From positions 1-18,669 of the forward strand of contig JBKCEW010000059.1 in NCBI GenBank assembly GCA_046304235.1: a stretch of DNA of 18,669 nucleotides, in the 5' to 3' direction. Each line of letters begins with the position of its first letter. Position 1 is the first letter of the stretch. A program made the position numbers and the translations under genes. This DNA is from CANHVK01 sp046304235. GTDB taxonomy: Bacteria; Bacteroidota; Bacteroidia; Flavobacteriales_D; Crocinitomicaceae. A model generated the notes under the pieces. The model had not been told where the DNA came from. It did not search any database and saw nothing but the letters and a program-made list of their open reading frames with translations. Of this stretch, positions 1 to 7,062 are shown one piece after another.

Positions 1-1020
1 ATAGTCAAGTCGAATTCCTTGGAACAAAACTCCCATTCCTATACTTGGCTGAAATGTCAACTTCTTTTGATCTATATTTTCTAGTACATACTGAAAATTT
101 TGAACACCAGAGCGAACAAAAACTAAATTTTTATACCCAAATTCTAATCCTATATTCGGATTCAAACTAAATGGCTTACCAGAAAGTAAAACATTTCTTT
201 TTCCATCAGTTGTTATTTCTGCATCCAACTCTCCTGCTAAATAACTGCCTTTAGTTCCAAATGGCTGTTTGTATTGACCTCCTATCAATATTCGTGGCAA
301 AGTTAATTCCAACCCATTTGAAGGCAAAGCATTTCCAGTAGATGTAAATACATCTTTCGTTTTTTGATCTAAACTAAAAGACCAAGCATTGAATGTTGAT
401 GTAGCATCTCTTAGCATAAATCCAACTTTAATCTTTTCGTTAGGTGCAAATAATGCTGAAAAATCCAACCCAAATCCCCAAGCTTTGGCCATGTCACCTA
501 CTTTACGATGAATCACTTTTGCAGTACCACCAACCGACAATCCATTTACAGCCAACTTTTTGGCAAATGACAAATTAAAAGCATAATCTGCTGCAGAAAA
601 AAGGGTAATTCTATCAAAGTCAATATTACCTTCTTTATCAATTAATTGTGTAGTATTAGGAATATTATCAACTCCAAAGCGGATAAAAGATAAGCCTAAC
701 GCTGTTTTATCATTCACTTTTGTCGAAAAACCAATAAAATCATACTTAGTTAATCCAGCAAAATAATCAGAATGCATTCCCGAAATATCAAATTTTGATT
801 TACTTAAAGTCAATGCTGCAGGATTCCAATACAAAGCCGTTGAACCATCTACCCCTGCAACAATTGCATTCCCTCGTGCTAATGCATCTGCACCAACACC
901 AATTTGTAAAAATTCATTTGAATATTTTGGGGCAATTCCTTTATCTTGGGCATTAACTAAAATGGTCCCTATCAATAAAATTAACAACAGAAATTGCTTA
1001 ATTTTTAGTTTAAATATCAT
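1..1020 (-). CDS. PorV/PorQ-family outer-membrane protein, 3' end cut by window edge
   Basis: The frame stays open for 340 codons from the ATG at 1020 to the left edge, so the C-terminus is missing. Residues 1-24 are a signal peptide (basic MIFKLKIK, a hydrophobic core, then VNA before QDK). The mature start has the family's opening pattern: EFLQIGVGADALARGNA around residues 36-52 and ALYWNPAAL at about 62-70. Alternating hydrophobic and glycine-rich strands follow, as expected for an outer-membrane beta-barrel. PorV and PorQ are barrel components of the type IX secretion system that deliver cargo for processing and attachment at the surface. Which subtype this is cannot be decided without the C-terminus and the left-hand neighbours. 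It is divergent from pssA, with 89 bases between the two starts. Family membership is fairly sure; a direct role in secretion is inferred. Confidence 0.82.
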   Translation of the reverse strand, partial: MIFKLKIKQFLLLILLIGTILVNAQDKGIAPKYSNEFLQIGVGADALARGNAIVAGVDGSTALYWNPAALTLSKSKFDISGMHSDYFAGLTKYDFIGFSTKVNDKTALGLSFIRFGVDNIPNTTQLIDKEGNIDFDRITLFSAADYAFNLSFAKKLAVNGLSVGGTAKVIHRKVGDMAKAWGFGLDFSALFAPNEKIKVGFMLRDATSTFNAWSFSLDQKTKDVFTSTGNALPSNGLELTLPRILIGGQYKQPFGTKGSYLAGELDAEITTDGKRNVLLSGKPFSLNPNIGLEFGYKNLVFVRSGVQNFQYVLENIDQKKLTFQPSIGMGVLFQGIRLDY

Positions 1021-1087
1021 TAGATTGATAAAAATTTATGTTCTTTGTATCTCTAATTCAGAAAGAGTAAAAATAAACATTTTAATC

Positions 1088-1104
1088 TTTTTGTTCTAAT
1101 TTAA
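1088..1104 (+). promoter_or_regulatory. Putative promoter segment upstream of pssA, shared with the right-edge lipoprotein gene
   Basis: The 17-base string TTTTTGTTCTAATTTAA ends five bases before the pssA start. The same string with one difference (C for T at its seventh base) lies at 18553-18569, eleven bases before the lipoprotein start. It does not match the TAnnTTTG -7 box well, so its role is a guess based only on recurrence and position. Confidence 0.3.
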
Positions 1105-1109
1105 GTCGT

Positions 1110-1934
1110 ATGAAGAGTACATTGTCGATGTTTAATATCCCAAACTTATTCACCGCAACCAATTTTATGTGTGGAATAACTGCGATTATTTTATCTGTAT
1201 CGGGAAGAATCGACTTAGCTCCTTTTGCTATCTATTTGGGTGCAATTTTAGATTTTTTTGATGGATTTCTAGCTAGAAAATTAAATCAACAAGGTGAATT
1301 AGGAAAACAAATGGACTCATTAGCTGATGTTGTTACTTTTGGTGTTGCTCCCGGAGTTATGATGATGGTGATGCTTTCTTTTTTGAGCTTAAATAATGTG
1401 CGTTTTGATAGCGAAATGACTTTAAATGGAATTTTAGCTGTAAGTTTTGAAACTTGGCTTGATAGTCTATTGAATATGCATCCTCGTTCTTTTATACCTT
1501 TTATTGGTTTAATCATTCCTTTCTTTTCAATTTTTAGGCTAGCAAAATTCAACATAGATACACGTCAATCTGATTCTTTTATTGGACTAAACACTCCTGC
1601 AAACACTATATTTTTTACTTCGTTTCCACTTCTTTTATTTATTTATCAAGAAGATTTTTTCATTGGAAATACATTCATCAACACCATTATTTCTCCAATG
1701 ATTCTGATTCCACTAATTATTTTAATGTCAATACTTTTAGTTTCCGAAATTCCTTTCTTTTCATTTAAGTTCAAACACTTTAAATGGAAAGGAAATGAAC
1801 TTCGTTATTTATTTTTGATAACTTGTGGAATATTAATTCCCACTTTATTGGTGTGGTCAATTCCAATTATTATACTTTTGTATATTATTTTATCTATTGT
1901 AGAAAATTTATTTATTAAAAAAGCAAGCATATGA
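1110..1934 (+). CDS. pssA: CDP-diacylglycerol--serine O-phosphatidyltransferase (phosphatidylserine synthase)
   Basis: This inner-membrane enzyme joins CDP-diacylglycerol and serine to give phosphatidylserine, the precursor of phosphatidylethanolamine. The CDP-alcohol phosphatidyltransferase signature is complete: D48, D51-G52, A55-R56, G65, D69 and D73, in the order DxxDGxxAR-x8-GxxxDxxxD. Several hydrophobic segments follow (about residues 22-47, 77-93, 130-146, 161-175, 190-212 and 233-265), fitting a polytopic membrane protein. The length of 274 residues is normal for this class. The start is the only ATG close to the upstream promoter-like sequence. The TGA overlaps the purS start as ATGA at 1931-1934, which suggests translational coupling. 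No psd gene is adjacent. Confidence 0.95.
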   Translation: MKSTLSMFNIPNLFTATNFMCGITAIILSVSGRIDLAPFAIYLGAILDFFDGFLARKLNQQGELGKQMDSLADVVTFGVAPGVMMMVMLSFLSLNNVRFDSEMTLNGILAVSFETWLDSLLNMHPRSFIPFIGLIIPFFSIFRLAKFNIDTRQSDSFIGLNTPANTIFFTSFPLLLFIYQEDFFIGNTFINTIISPMILIPLIILMSILLVSEIPFFSFKFKHFKWKGNELRYLFLITCGILIPTLLVWSIPIIILLYIILSIVENLFIKKASI

Positions 1935-2182
1935 AATTCAAAGCTGAAATCGATGTAATGCCTCTTGATGCATTATTAGACCCTCAAGGAAAAGCAGTTA
2001 CAAACAGTATGAAAAATATCGGATTACCTGAAATTGATGGTGTTCGTATCGGAAAACATGTTCGTTTGTTTGTTGATGCAGCTACTAAAGAAGAAGCAAC
2101 TGAAAAAGTGGATGCTGCTTGTAAAAAATTACTTTCTAACCAAATCATGGAAAGTTATACTTTTGATTTAGTTGAAGCTTAA
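1931..2182 (+). CDS. purS: Phosphoribosylformylglycinamidine synthase subunit PurS
   Basis: PurS is the small dimeric subunit that bridges PurL and PurQ in the three-part FGAM synthase, which converts FGAR and glutamine to FGAM in step four of purine synthesis. The 83-residue length and the sequence fit. It opens with MKFKAEIDVMP, has the conserved block PQGKAV at residues 18-23, then GLPEIDGVRIGK at 31-42, and ends in the short beta-alpha-beta fold. It starts inside the pssA stop (ATGA overlap), so the two are almost certainly one transcript that ends at the terminator at 2203-2234. Neither purL nor purQ is in the window, so this subunit is encoded apart from its partners. Confidence 0.93.
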   Translation: MKFKAEIDVMPLDALLDPQGKAVTNSMKNIGLPEIDGVRIGKHVRLFVDAATKEEATEKVDAACKKLLSNQIMESYTFDLVEA

Positions 2183-2202
2183 TTTCAAATAATCATATTT
2201 GC

Positions 2203-2234
2203 AAGGGTGTCCGTTTTCGAGACACCCTTTTTAA
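2203..2234 (+). terminator. Rho-independent terminator of pssA-purS
   Basis: A perfect 9-bp stem, AAGGGTGTC (2203-2211) with GACACCCTT (2221-2229), encloses a 9-base loop and is followed by a T-rich tail. It begins 20 bases after the purS stop. The stem is GC-rich against very AT-rich surroundings. Confidence 0.9.
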
Positions 2235-2239
2235 TTTTG
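2232..2239 (+). promoter_or_regulatory. Putative -7 box for the aldehyde dehydrogenase gene
   Basis: TAATTTTG is an exact match to the Bacteroidota -7 consensus TAnnTTTG, 21 bases before the ATG at 2261. It starts in the T-tail of the upstream terminator, so the -33 region would lie in the terminator stem. No TTTG is visible at the expected -33 distance. Confidence 0.45.
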
Positions 2240-2260
2240 TTACTTTCTAGTTTTAATACC

Positions 2261-3751
2261 ATGAGAACATACGGCAGTTTGATAGGAAACAAAGAAATAA
2301 ATACTATTTCCTCTTCTACATTTTCAACAATTAATCCAAAAACGAATCTTATAATCCACAATCAGTTCATCGAAGCTACATTGGATGATGTTCGAAATGC
2401 TACTGAATTAGCAAAAAATGCATTGTTTTCATATTCTAAAAGCAATAAAAAAAGTACCTTTTTAAACCTCATCGCAAAAAAGCTAGAAGAGAATAGAAAA
2501 ATTTTAATTGAAAATTATTGTCTTGAATCTGGTCTTCCTGAAAACAGAGGAAACATAGAACTAAACCGAACCATTTTTCAATTGCAGGCTTTTAGTAAAC
2601 TTATTGAGAATGAAAATTGGGAAATCGTTCATTTTTCTCAAGCCAATGAAAATCGAACACCAACTAGAAAACCTGAATTAACAAAAAAAAGATTACCAAT
2701 CGGTGTGGTAGCTGTATTTGGCGCAAGCAACTTTCCTTTTGCTTATTCAACTGTTGGTGGTGATACTGCTGCGGCTTTCGCTGCTGGTTGCCCTGTGATT
2801 GTGAAATGTCATCCTTTTCATGCTGAAACGAGTTGTTTAGTTGCTCGATTAGTAAACGAAGCAATTCAAGAACTTGAATTACCAGAAGGTACTTTTAGCC
2901 ACTTACTTGCCTCTGATTATTTAATCGGCGAAGCATTAATCAAAGATGCTAACATCAGCGCTGTTGGATTTACTGGAAGCATTAAAGGTGGATTAGCCTT
3001 ACAGAAAATTGCACAAAATCGAACTATTCCTATTCCTGTTTTTGCTGAAATGGGCAGTCAAAACCCAATTTTTATTTTTGAATCTATTTTTAATCAGAAA
3101 ACTTCAGAATCCCTCTCTAAAAAACTAACTGCTTCCATCACTCAAAATTCGGGTCAGTTTTGTACAAAACCAGGCGTTATTTTTATTCCTCAAAGTAAAC
3201 ATGGAATTCAATTGATAAACGAATTGAAAAAATTAATTCATGAACAGGAAATAGAAGCTATGATACACCCTAACATTTATTTGAATTTTAAGAACCTAAC
3301 CGAATTAATTGGAGAACAAAAAAATGTAAACCAAACAATTTCAATTAAATATTCAGAGCTTGAAAATCAAGGAAGAGGTATACTAACCGAAATGAATTTT
3401 GACACCTACATCAACAATCCCGCTTTTCACCAAGAAGTTTTTGGTCCACATTGTTTTATAGTTAAATATGAAGATGAAAATCAACTAAATGATTTCATCA
3501 AAAAAACAGAAGGTCAACTTACTATCTCTATATTCTATGATAATGTATTTTCCTCTTTAAATGAATCATTTCTATTTGAATGTGAGCAAAAAGCAGGCAG
3601 AATTATTTTTAATGGTGTACCTACTGGAGTTGAAGTAGATGCAGCGATGCAACATGGAGGCCCTTTTCCGTCTTCTTCAGACAGTCGTTTTACAGCAGTA
3701 GGAACAGACTCTATTGACCGATTTACCCGAAAAGTAACATTTCAGAAATAG
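2261..3751 (+). CDS. Aldehyde dehydrogenase of the 2,5-dioxovalerate / alpha-ketoglutaric semialdehyde type
   Basis: A cytoplasmic NAD(P)+-dependent aldehyde dehydrogenase of 496 residues. The Rossmann-fold segment around 147-195 contains FGASNFPFAYS with the catalytic Asn at about 157, and VIVKCHP with the cofactor lysine at about 182. The glycine motif GFTGS is at about 236-240, the general-base Glu is in FAEMGSQNP (about E263), and the nucleophile Cys is in GQFCTKPG (about C301). The GQFCTKPG and AEMGSQNP variants point to the group that oxidises alpha-ketoglutaric semialdehyde to 2-oxoglutarate, the last step of hydroxyproline or pentose/sugar-acid breakdown. I chose the ATG at 2261 because an in-frame GTG at 2207 lies inside the preceding terminator stem. 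No pathway partners (epimerase, dehydratase, oxidase) are nearby, so the substrate remains uncertain. Confidence 0.88.
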   Translation: MRTYGSLIGNKEINTISSSTFSTINPKTNLIIHNQFIEATLDDVRNATELAKNALFSYSKSNKKSTFLNLIAKKLEENRKILIENYCLESGLPENRGNIELNRTIFQLQAFSKLIENENWEIVHFSQANENRTPTRKPELTKKRLPIGVVAVFGASNFPFAYSTVGGDTAAAFAAGCPVIVKCHPFHAETSCLVARLVNEAIQELELPEGTFSHLLASDYLIGEALIKDANISAVGFTGSIKGGLALQKIAQNRTIPIPVFAEMGSQNPIFIFESIFNQKTSESLSKKLTASITQNSGQFCTKPGVIFIPQSKHGIQLINELKKLIHEQEIEAMIHPNIYLNFKNLTELIGEQKNVNQTISIKYSELENQGRGILTEMNFDTYINNPAFHQEVFGPHCFIVKYEDENQLNDFIKKTEGQLTISIFYDNVFSSLNESFLFECEQKAGRIIFNGVPTGVEVDAAMQHGGPFPSSSDSRFTAVGTDSIDRFTRKVTFQK

Positions 3752-3756
3752 TATTT

Positions 3757-3774
3757 TGACTTTCAGAAAAGACA
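3757..3774 (+). repeat. Decayed fifth copy of the 32-bp-period palindrome
   Basis: TGACTTTCAGAAAAGACA lies exactly 32 bases before the first clear copy. It matches TATCTTCTATAAGAGATA at 11 of 18 positions. The 14 bases after it (AAAAACATCAAAAA) match the spacer after copy 1 (AAAAACACAAAAAA) at 12 of 14. Register plus spacer similarity suggests shared descent. It begins six bases after the aldehyde dehydrogenase stop. Confidence 0.5.
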
Positions 3775-3788
3775 AAAAACATCAAAAA

Positions 3789-3902
3789 CATCTCCTTTAA
3801 AAGATAAAAAACACAAAAAATATCTTCTATAAGAGATAAATATTGGTTAAAATATCTTCTATAAGAGATAAAAATGAATAAAAATATCTTTTTAAAAAGA
3901 TA
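3789..3902 (+). repeat. Four 18-bp palindromes at an exact 32-bp period (operator-like array)
   Basis: The copies start at 3789, 3821, 3853 and 3885. They read CATCTCCTTTAAAAGATA, TATCTTCTATAAGAGATA, TATCTTCTATAAGAGATA and TATCTTTTTAAAAAGATA. Each is a perfect or near-perfect inverted repeat of the half-site TATCTYY, and the last is a perfect 18-bp palindrome. Spacers are always 14 bases and A-rich. A 32-bp period is about three helical turns, so all copies face the same side of the DNA. The last copy sits in the -33 region of the promoter at 3910-3917. This is best explained as a cooperative binding array for a dimeric regulator controlling the downstream ATPase gene. The regulator is unknown. 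The 185-base gap 3752-3936 contains nothing else I can identify. Confidence 0.85.
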
Positions 3903-3909
3903 TAATTAA

Positions 3910-3917
3910 TATATTTG
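3910..3917 (+). promoter_or_regulatory. -7 box of the AAA ATPase gene
   Basis: TATATTTG matches TAnnTTTG exactly. It lies seven bases after the last palindrome and 19 bases before the ATG at 3937. The expected -33 position falls inside the last palindrome (3885-3902), so a protein bound there should block polymerase. Confidence 0.6.
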
Positions 3918-3936
3918 TGACATAAAACCATCCGTC

Positions 3937-5181
3937 ATGAGAGAAATATTTAAGCAAATAATCATTCAACGCCAAGATTGGCTGCGAAAAATTGATCTCC
4001 AAGTACGAAAAGTCGACTTAGAAAAAAATGCAAACTATGTTTTTACAGGATTAAGACGGGCGGGTAAAACTTTCTATTTATATCAAATCATACAGTCATT
4101 CATCAAAAAAAACAACTTTGATAGTATATTATTTATCAATTTTGAAGACGAGCGTTTGATAGGTATGAGTCACCTTCAATTTAATGAGATATTAGAAGCA
4201 TACAAAGAATTATATGACTTACAACCAATTATATTTTTAGACGAAATACAAAATATTGAACATTGGCAAAAATTTGCGCGTCGCTTAGCAGATGATGGTT
4301 ACCGTGTTTACGTTACAGGTAGTAATGCAGAAATGTTGAGTAGTGAAATTGCTAGCACCTTAGGTGGACGATACGTTAATAAAGAAATACTACCCTTATC
4401 ATTTAGTGAATTTCTATCTTTTCAGAACAAAAAGTTTTCTCCGAACGCAATCTATTCGGACGAACGCATTGAATTAAAAAAGCAGTATTTGACTTATTTA
4501 GAATTTGGCGGTTTTCCTGAACTACTGAATCTAGAAAACAAAAGAGATTATTTATCCTCTGTATATCAAAAACTGTTTTACGGAGATTTAATAGCTCGAT
4601 ATAAAATATCAAATCCGAATCTATTAAAGTTCTTAATCAAAAAACTTGCAGAAAGTGTAAATAATGAAACTTCTGTAAATAGAATTAAAAACTTAATTAA
4701 ATCAACTGGAATAAGTATCGGAAGCAACACCTTATTTGACTATCTAAATTATTTAGAATCTTCCTTTTTAATAGCACCTATCAGTAATTATTACAACAAG
4801 TTTGTAGAAAAAGAGACCAATAAAAAATACTATTTTTTGGATACTGGAATATTGATGTTGTTTTTAAATGACCAGGATACAAAATTATTAGAAAATCAAA
4901 TTTACATTGAACTTAGAAGAAGAGGGTTTATTCCTTCTTTCTTAAAAAGTAAATTGGAAGTAGATTTTTATGTCCCAGAAGAAAATTTATTGATACAAGT
5001 TTCTTATACAATCTCAGACCCCGAAACTAGAAAAAGAGAAATAAAAGCACTTGAATCGGCGATGAAATCATTGGGAATTGAAGAAAGTTTAATCATCACA
5101 ATTGACGAACGTGAAATAATCGAAACTGATCAAGGTACTATTAGAGTTATACCAGCGTTTGAATGGTTATTAAAAGAATAA
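3937..5181 (+). CDS. AAA-family ATPase with DUF4143-type C-terminal region
   Basis: A 414-residue ATP-binding protein of the widespread family pairing an AAA domain with DUF4143. Walker A is GLRRAGKT (38-45). Walker B is IIFLDE (98-103), followed by QNIEHW. VTGSN (126-130) sits at the sensor-1 position, and GGRY-x9-LSFSEF (143-159) is a family hallmark. Residues 225-285 look like a winged helix (KNLIKSTGISIGSNTLFDYLNYLESSFLI region). YYFLDTGI (298-305) is typical of DUF4143. The end (about 323-375) resembles a PD-(D/E)XK fold, with E341, D343 and then IQVSY, where Q replaces the usual acidic residue of ExK, so cleavage activity is doubtful. Function is unknown; members are spread by transfer and sometimes linked to defence. 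It stands alone downstream of the palindrome array and converges on rluF. Confidence 0.88.
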   Translation: MREIFKQIIIQRQDWLRKIDLQVRKVDLEKNANYVFTGLRRAGKTFYLYQIIQSFIKKNNFDSILFINFEDERLIGMSHLQFNEILEAYKELYDLQPIIFLDEIQNIEHWQKFARRLADDGYRVYVTGSNAEMLSSEIASTLGGRYVNKEILPLSFSEFLSFQNKKFSPNAIYSDERIELKKQYLTYLEFGGFPELLNLENKRDYLSSVYQKLFYGDLIARYKISNPNLLKFLIKKLAESVNNETSVNRIKNLIKSTGISIGSNTLFDYLNYLESSFLIAPISNYYNKFVEKETNKKYYFLDTGILMLFLNDQDTKLLENQIYIELRRRGFIPSFLKSKLEVDFYVPEENLLIQVSYTISDPETRKREIKALESAMKSLGIEESLIITIDEREIIETDQGTIRVIPAFEWLLKE

Positions 5182-5211
5182 AAATTCAGAATGAAACAAT
5201 AAGAATTAATA

Positions 5212-6093
5212 TTACCTTTTCTTCCCTCTACCTCCAGTACTTTTGGGTTTTCCTTTACCAAATAAACTAGGCCTATTGCCAGAACTTTTTGATTTTGGCT
5301 TAAAACTAGAAGTTGTAGATTTTGGTTTAGCTGATTGTGGCTTTGCTTTAGGCTTAGACTTTTCTGTTTCAGAAGAAGACTTTTGAATCATCGAAAAAAT
5401 ACCATCCAGCTCTTTATCTGTTAAATCACGCCATTCTCCTAAGGGAATACCAGTCAAAGAAACATTCATAATTCGAACACGCTCTAATTTTCGAACCTCG
5501 TAGCCAAAATATTCACACATCCGTCTAATTTGACGATTCAATCCTTGAATTAAAGTAATACGAAAAACCAAGGTGCTCTCTTGAGAAACTTTACATTTTT
5601 TGGTAACCTGTCCTAAAATCGGAACACCTGTTGCCATAGATGTTATAAACTTCTCCGTTATTGGTTTATCAACGGTAACTAAATATTCTTTTTCGTGCGC
5701 ATTTTCAGCGCGTAATATTTTATTAACAATATCACCATCATTCGTAAGAAAAATCAATCCTTGCGAATCTTTATCTAAACGACCTATATTAAAAACTCGT
5801 GTAGCATGATTTACATAATCGACTATATTTCCTTTTGTAGAATCTTCAGTGGTACAAGTAACACCAACAGGCTTATTAAAAGCAATATAAACTTTATCTT
5901 CAGCAGTAAGGGGTTCTAACTTATTTCCATTAACAGAAACTTTATCATTAGGTCGAACGACATCACCAACAACTGCCCTACGACCGTTAATCATTACGGC
6001 TCCCTTTTCAATAAACTTATCCGCCTCACGACGGGAACACATACCGCTTTCAGCAATAAATTTATTAAGTCGTATGCCTGCGTTTCTATCCAT
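5212..6093 (-). CDS. rluF: 23S rRNA pseudouridine(2604) synthase, RluF type
   Basis: A cytoplasmic RsuA/RluB/E/F-family pseudouridine synthase. An S4 RNA-binding domain fills residues 7-60 (RLNKFIAESGMCSRREADKF). The catalytic domain has the Asp in GRLDKDSQGL (D107), KEYLVTV near 135-141, and the closing motif NRQIRRMCEYFGYEV (186-200). The C-terminus from about 241 to 293 is a disordered tail rich in Lys, Ser, Pro and Gly ending GGRGKKR, probably contacting RNA. Assignment to RluF rather than RluB or RsuA rests on overall resemblance (an EYFGYEVRKLERVRI block) and is good but not certain. It lies 51 bases downstream of gldA on the same strand and is probably co-transcribed. Only 30 bases separate its end from the ATPase end. 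Confidence 0.86.
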   Translation of the reverse strand: MDRNAGIRLNKFIAESGMCSRREADKFIEKGAVMINGRRAVVGDVVRPNDKVSVNGNKLEPLTAEDKVYIAFNKPVGVTCTTEDSTKGNIVDYVNHATRVFNIGRLDKDSQGLIFLTNDGDIVNKILRAENAHEKEYLVTVDKPITEKFITSMATGVPILGQVTKKCKVSQESTLVFRITLIQGLNRQIRRMCEYFGYEVRKLERVRIMNVSLTGIPLGEWRDLTDKELDGIFSMIQKSSSETEKSKPKAKPQSAKPKSTTSSFKPKSKSSGNRPSLFGKGKPKSTGGRGKKR

Positions 6094-6144
6094 AGAGTAA
6101 TAATGTGCTTATATCTAGTAATATCGAAAAGATGTAATTCCTAC

Positions 6145-7047
6145 TTACTTCGTCAACTCCTTAAATACTTCTTCTAATGTTTTCTCTTCTTTACGAAGCG
6201 TTAACACCAATAAATTATGTTTTTGAGCAAATTGGGCGATTACTTTTCTTAAATCAAGATTTGCAGATGATTCAATTAACCAAGCGTTTTCTCCAACATT
6301 TTCAACATTTGAGATTCCTGTTTCTTTCTTCAAGTGATTTTTGTTAAAGTCACCTTCAAACTCAACATAGACTACTTGTTTATTGTCTTCATATTGAAGC
6401 TCTGAAGCACTGTTATCTGCAACAATTTTTCCAGATTTAATAATAATCACACGATCACAAATCGCTTCTACTTCCTGCATAATGTGTGTTGAAAGCATCA
6501 CTGTTTTAGACTTTCCAATATTTTTAATCAACTCGCGAATTTCAACCAATTGATTTGGATCTAAACCAGTGGTTGGTTCATCTAAAATCAATACTTCCGG
6601 ATCGTGAATAATGGCTTGTGCTAACCCAACACGTTGACGATATCCTTTGGAAAGCATTCCAATTTTTTTATTTTGTTCTACTTCTAAACCAACTTGTTGT
6701 ATCATTTCGTCAATACGTTGTTTTAAGTTCGGAACTTTGTATATTTTCCCAACAAACTCCAAATATTCACGTACATACATATCCAAATATAACGGATTAT
6801 TTTCAGGTAGATACCCTATTTTCTTTTTGGTTTCTTTTGAATCTATATCTACTTCTTCTCCACAAATTTTCACTTCACCAGAGGTCGCTGGCATATACCC
6901 AGTTAAAATCTTCATCGTAGTTGATTTACCAGCTCCGTTAGGACCTAAAAACCCTACAATCTCTCCTTTGTTAATTGAAAATGAAATGTCATTTACAGCA
7001 GCTTGTTCGCCATAAAATTTGAAAAGATTCTTTACTTCAATAGACAT
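6145..7047 (-). CDS. gldA: Gliding-motility ABC transporter ATP-binding subunit GldA
   Basis: A 300-residue ABC ATPase with all nucleotide-binding motifs: Walker A GPNGAGKST (35-43), Q-loop region GYLPENNPLY (79-88), signature LSKGYRQ (132-138), Walker B LILDEP (153-158) and the H-loop histidine in STHIM (H188). Residues 215-300 form the extra C-terminal domain seen in GldA. The length matches GldA, the cytoplasmic partner of the membrane proteins GldF and GldG, which are required for gliding in flavobacteria. gldF and gldG are not in the window; separation of gldA from gldFG also occurs in other flavobacteria. A general multidrug or Cu-type exporter ATPase is the alternative. It is divergent from rsgA across 104 bases. 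Confidence 0.82.
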   Translation of the reverse strand: MSIEVKNLFKFYGEQAAVNDISFSINKGEIVGFLGPNGAGKSTTMKILTGYMPATSGEVKICGEEVDIDSKETKKKIGYLPENNPLYLDMYVREYLEFVGKIYKVPNLKQRIDEMIQQVGLEVEQNKKIGMLSKGYRQRVGLAQAIIHDPEVLILDEPTTGLDPNQLVEIRELIKNIGKSKTVMLSTHIMQEVEAICDRVIIIKSGKIVADNSASELQYEDNKQVVYVEFEGDFNKNHLKKETGISNVENVGENAWLIESSANLDLRKVIAQFAQKHNLLVLTLRKEEKTLEEVFKELTK

Positions 7048-7062
7048 AATTCGATTTTTTTA

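Noticed and set aside
1286..1555. Antisense open frames inside pssA, the aldehyde dehydrogenase, gldA, nadC, murB, sppA and others
   Set aside because: Each lies wholly or mostly within a confidently identified gene on the other strand, shows no family motif and has no promoter of its own.
3757..3902. The 32-bp-period repeats as a small CRISPR array
   Set aside because: The repeated part is the 18-bp palindrome and the 14-base spacers are low-complexity A-rich and similar to each other. There is no cas gene, and unit lengths are too short for CRISPR.
3757..3902. The same repeats as replication iterons
   Set aside because: No replication initiator gene, DnaA boxes or partition genes are nearby, and the last copy is positioned on a promoter, which fits an operator better.
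3752..3936. Insertion-sequence or att boundary carrying the ATPase
   Set aside because: I found no matching repeats flanking the ATPase gene, no transposase or integrase, and base composition does not change visibly. Transfer remains possible but is not shown.
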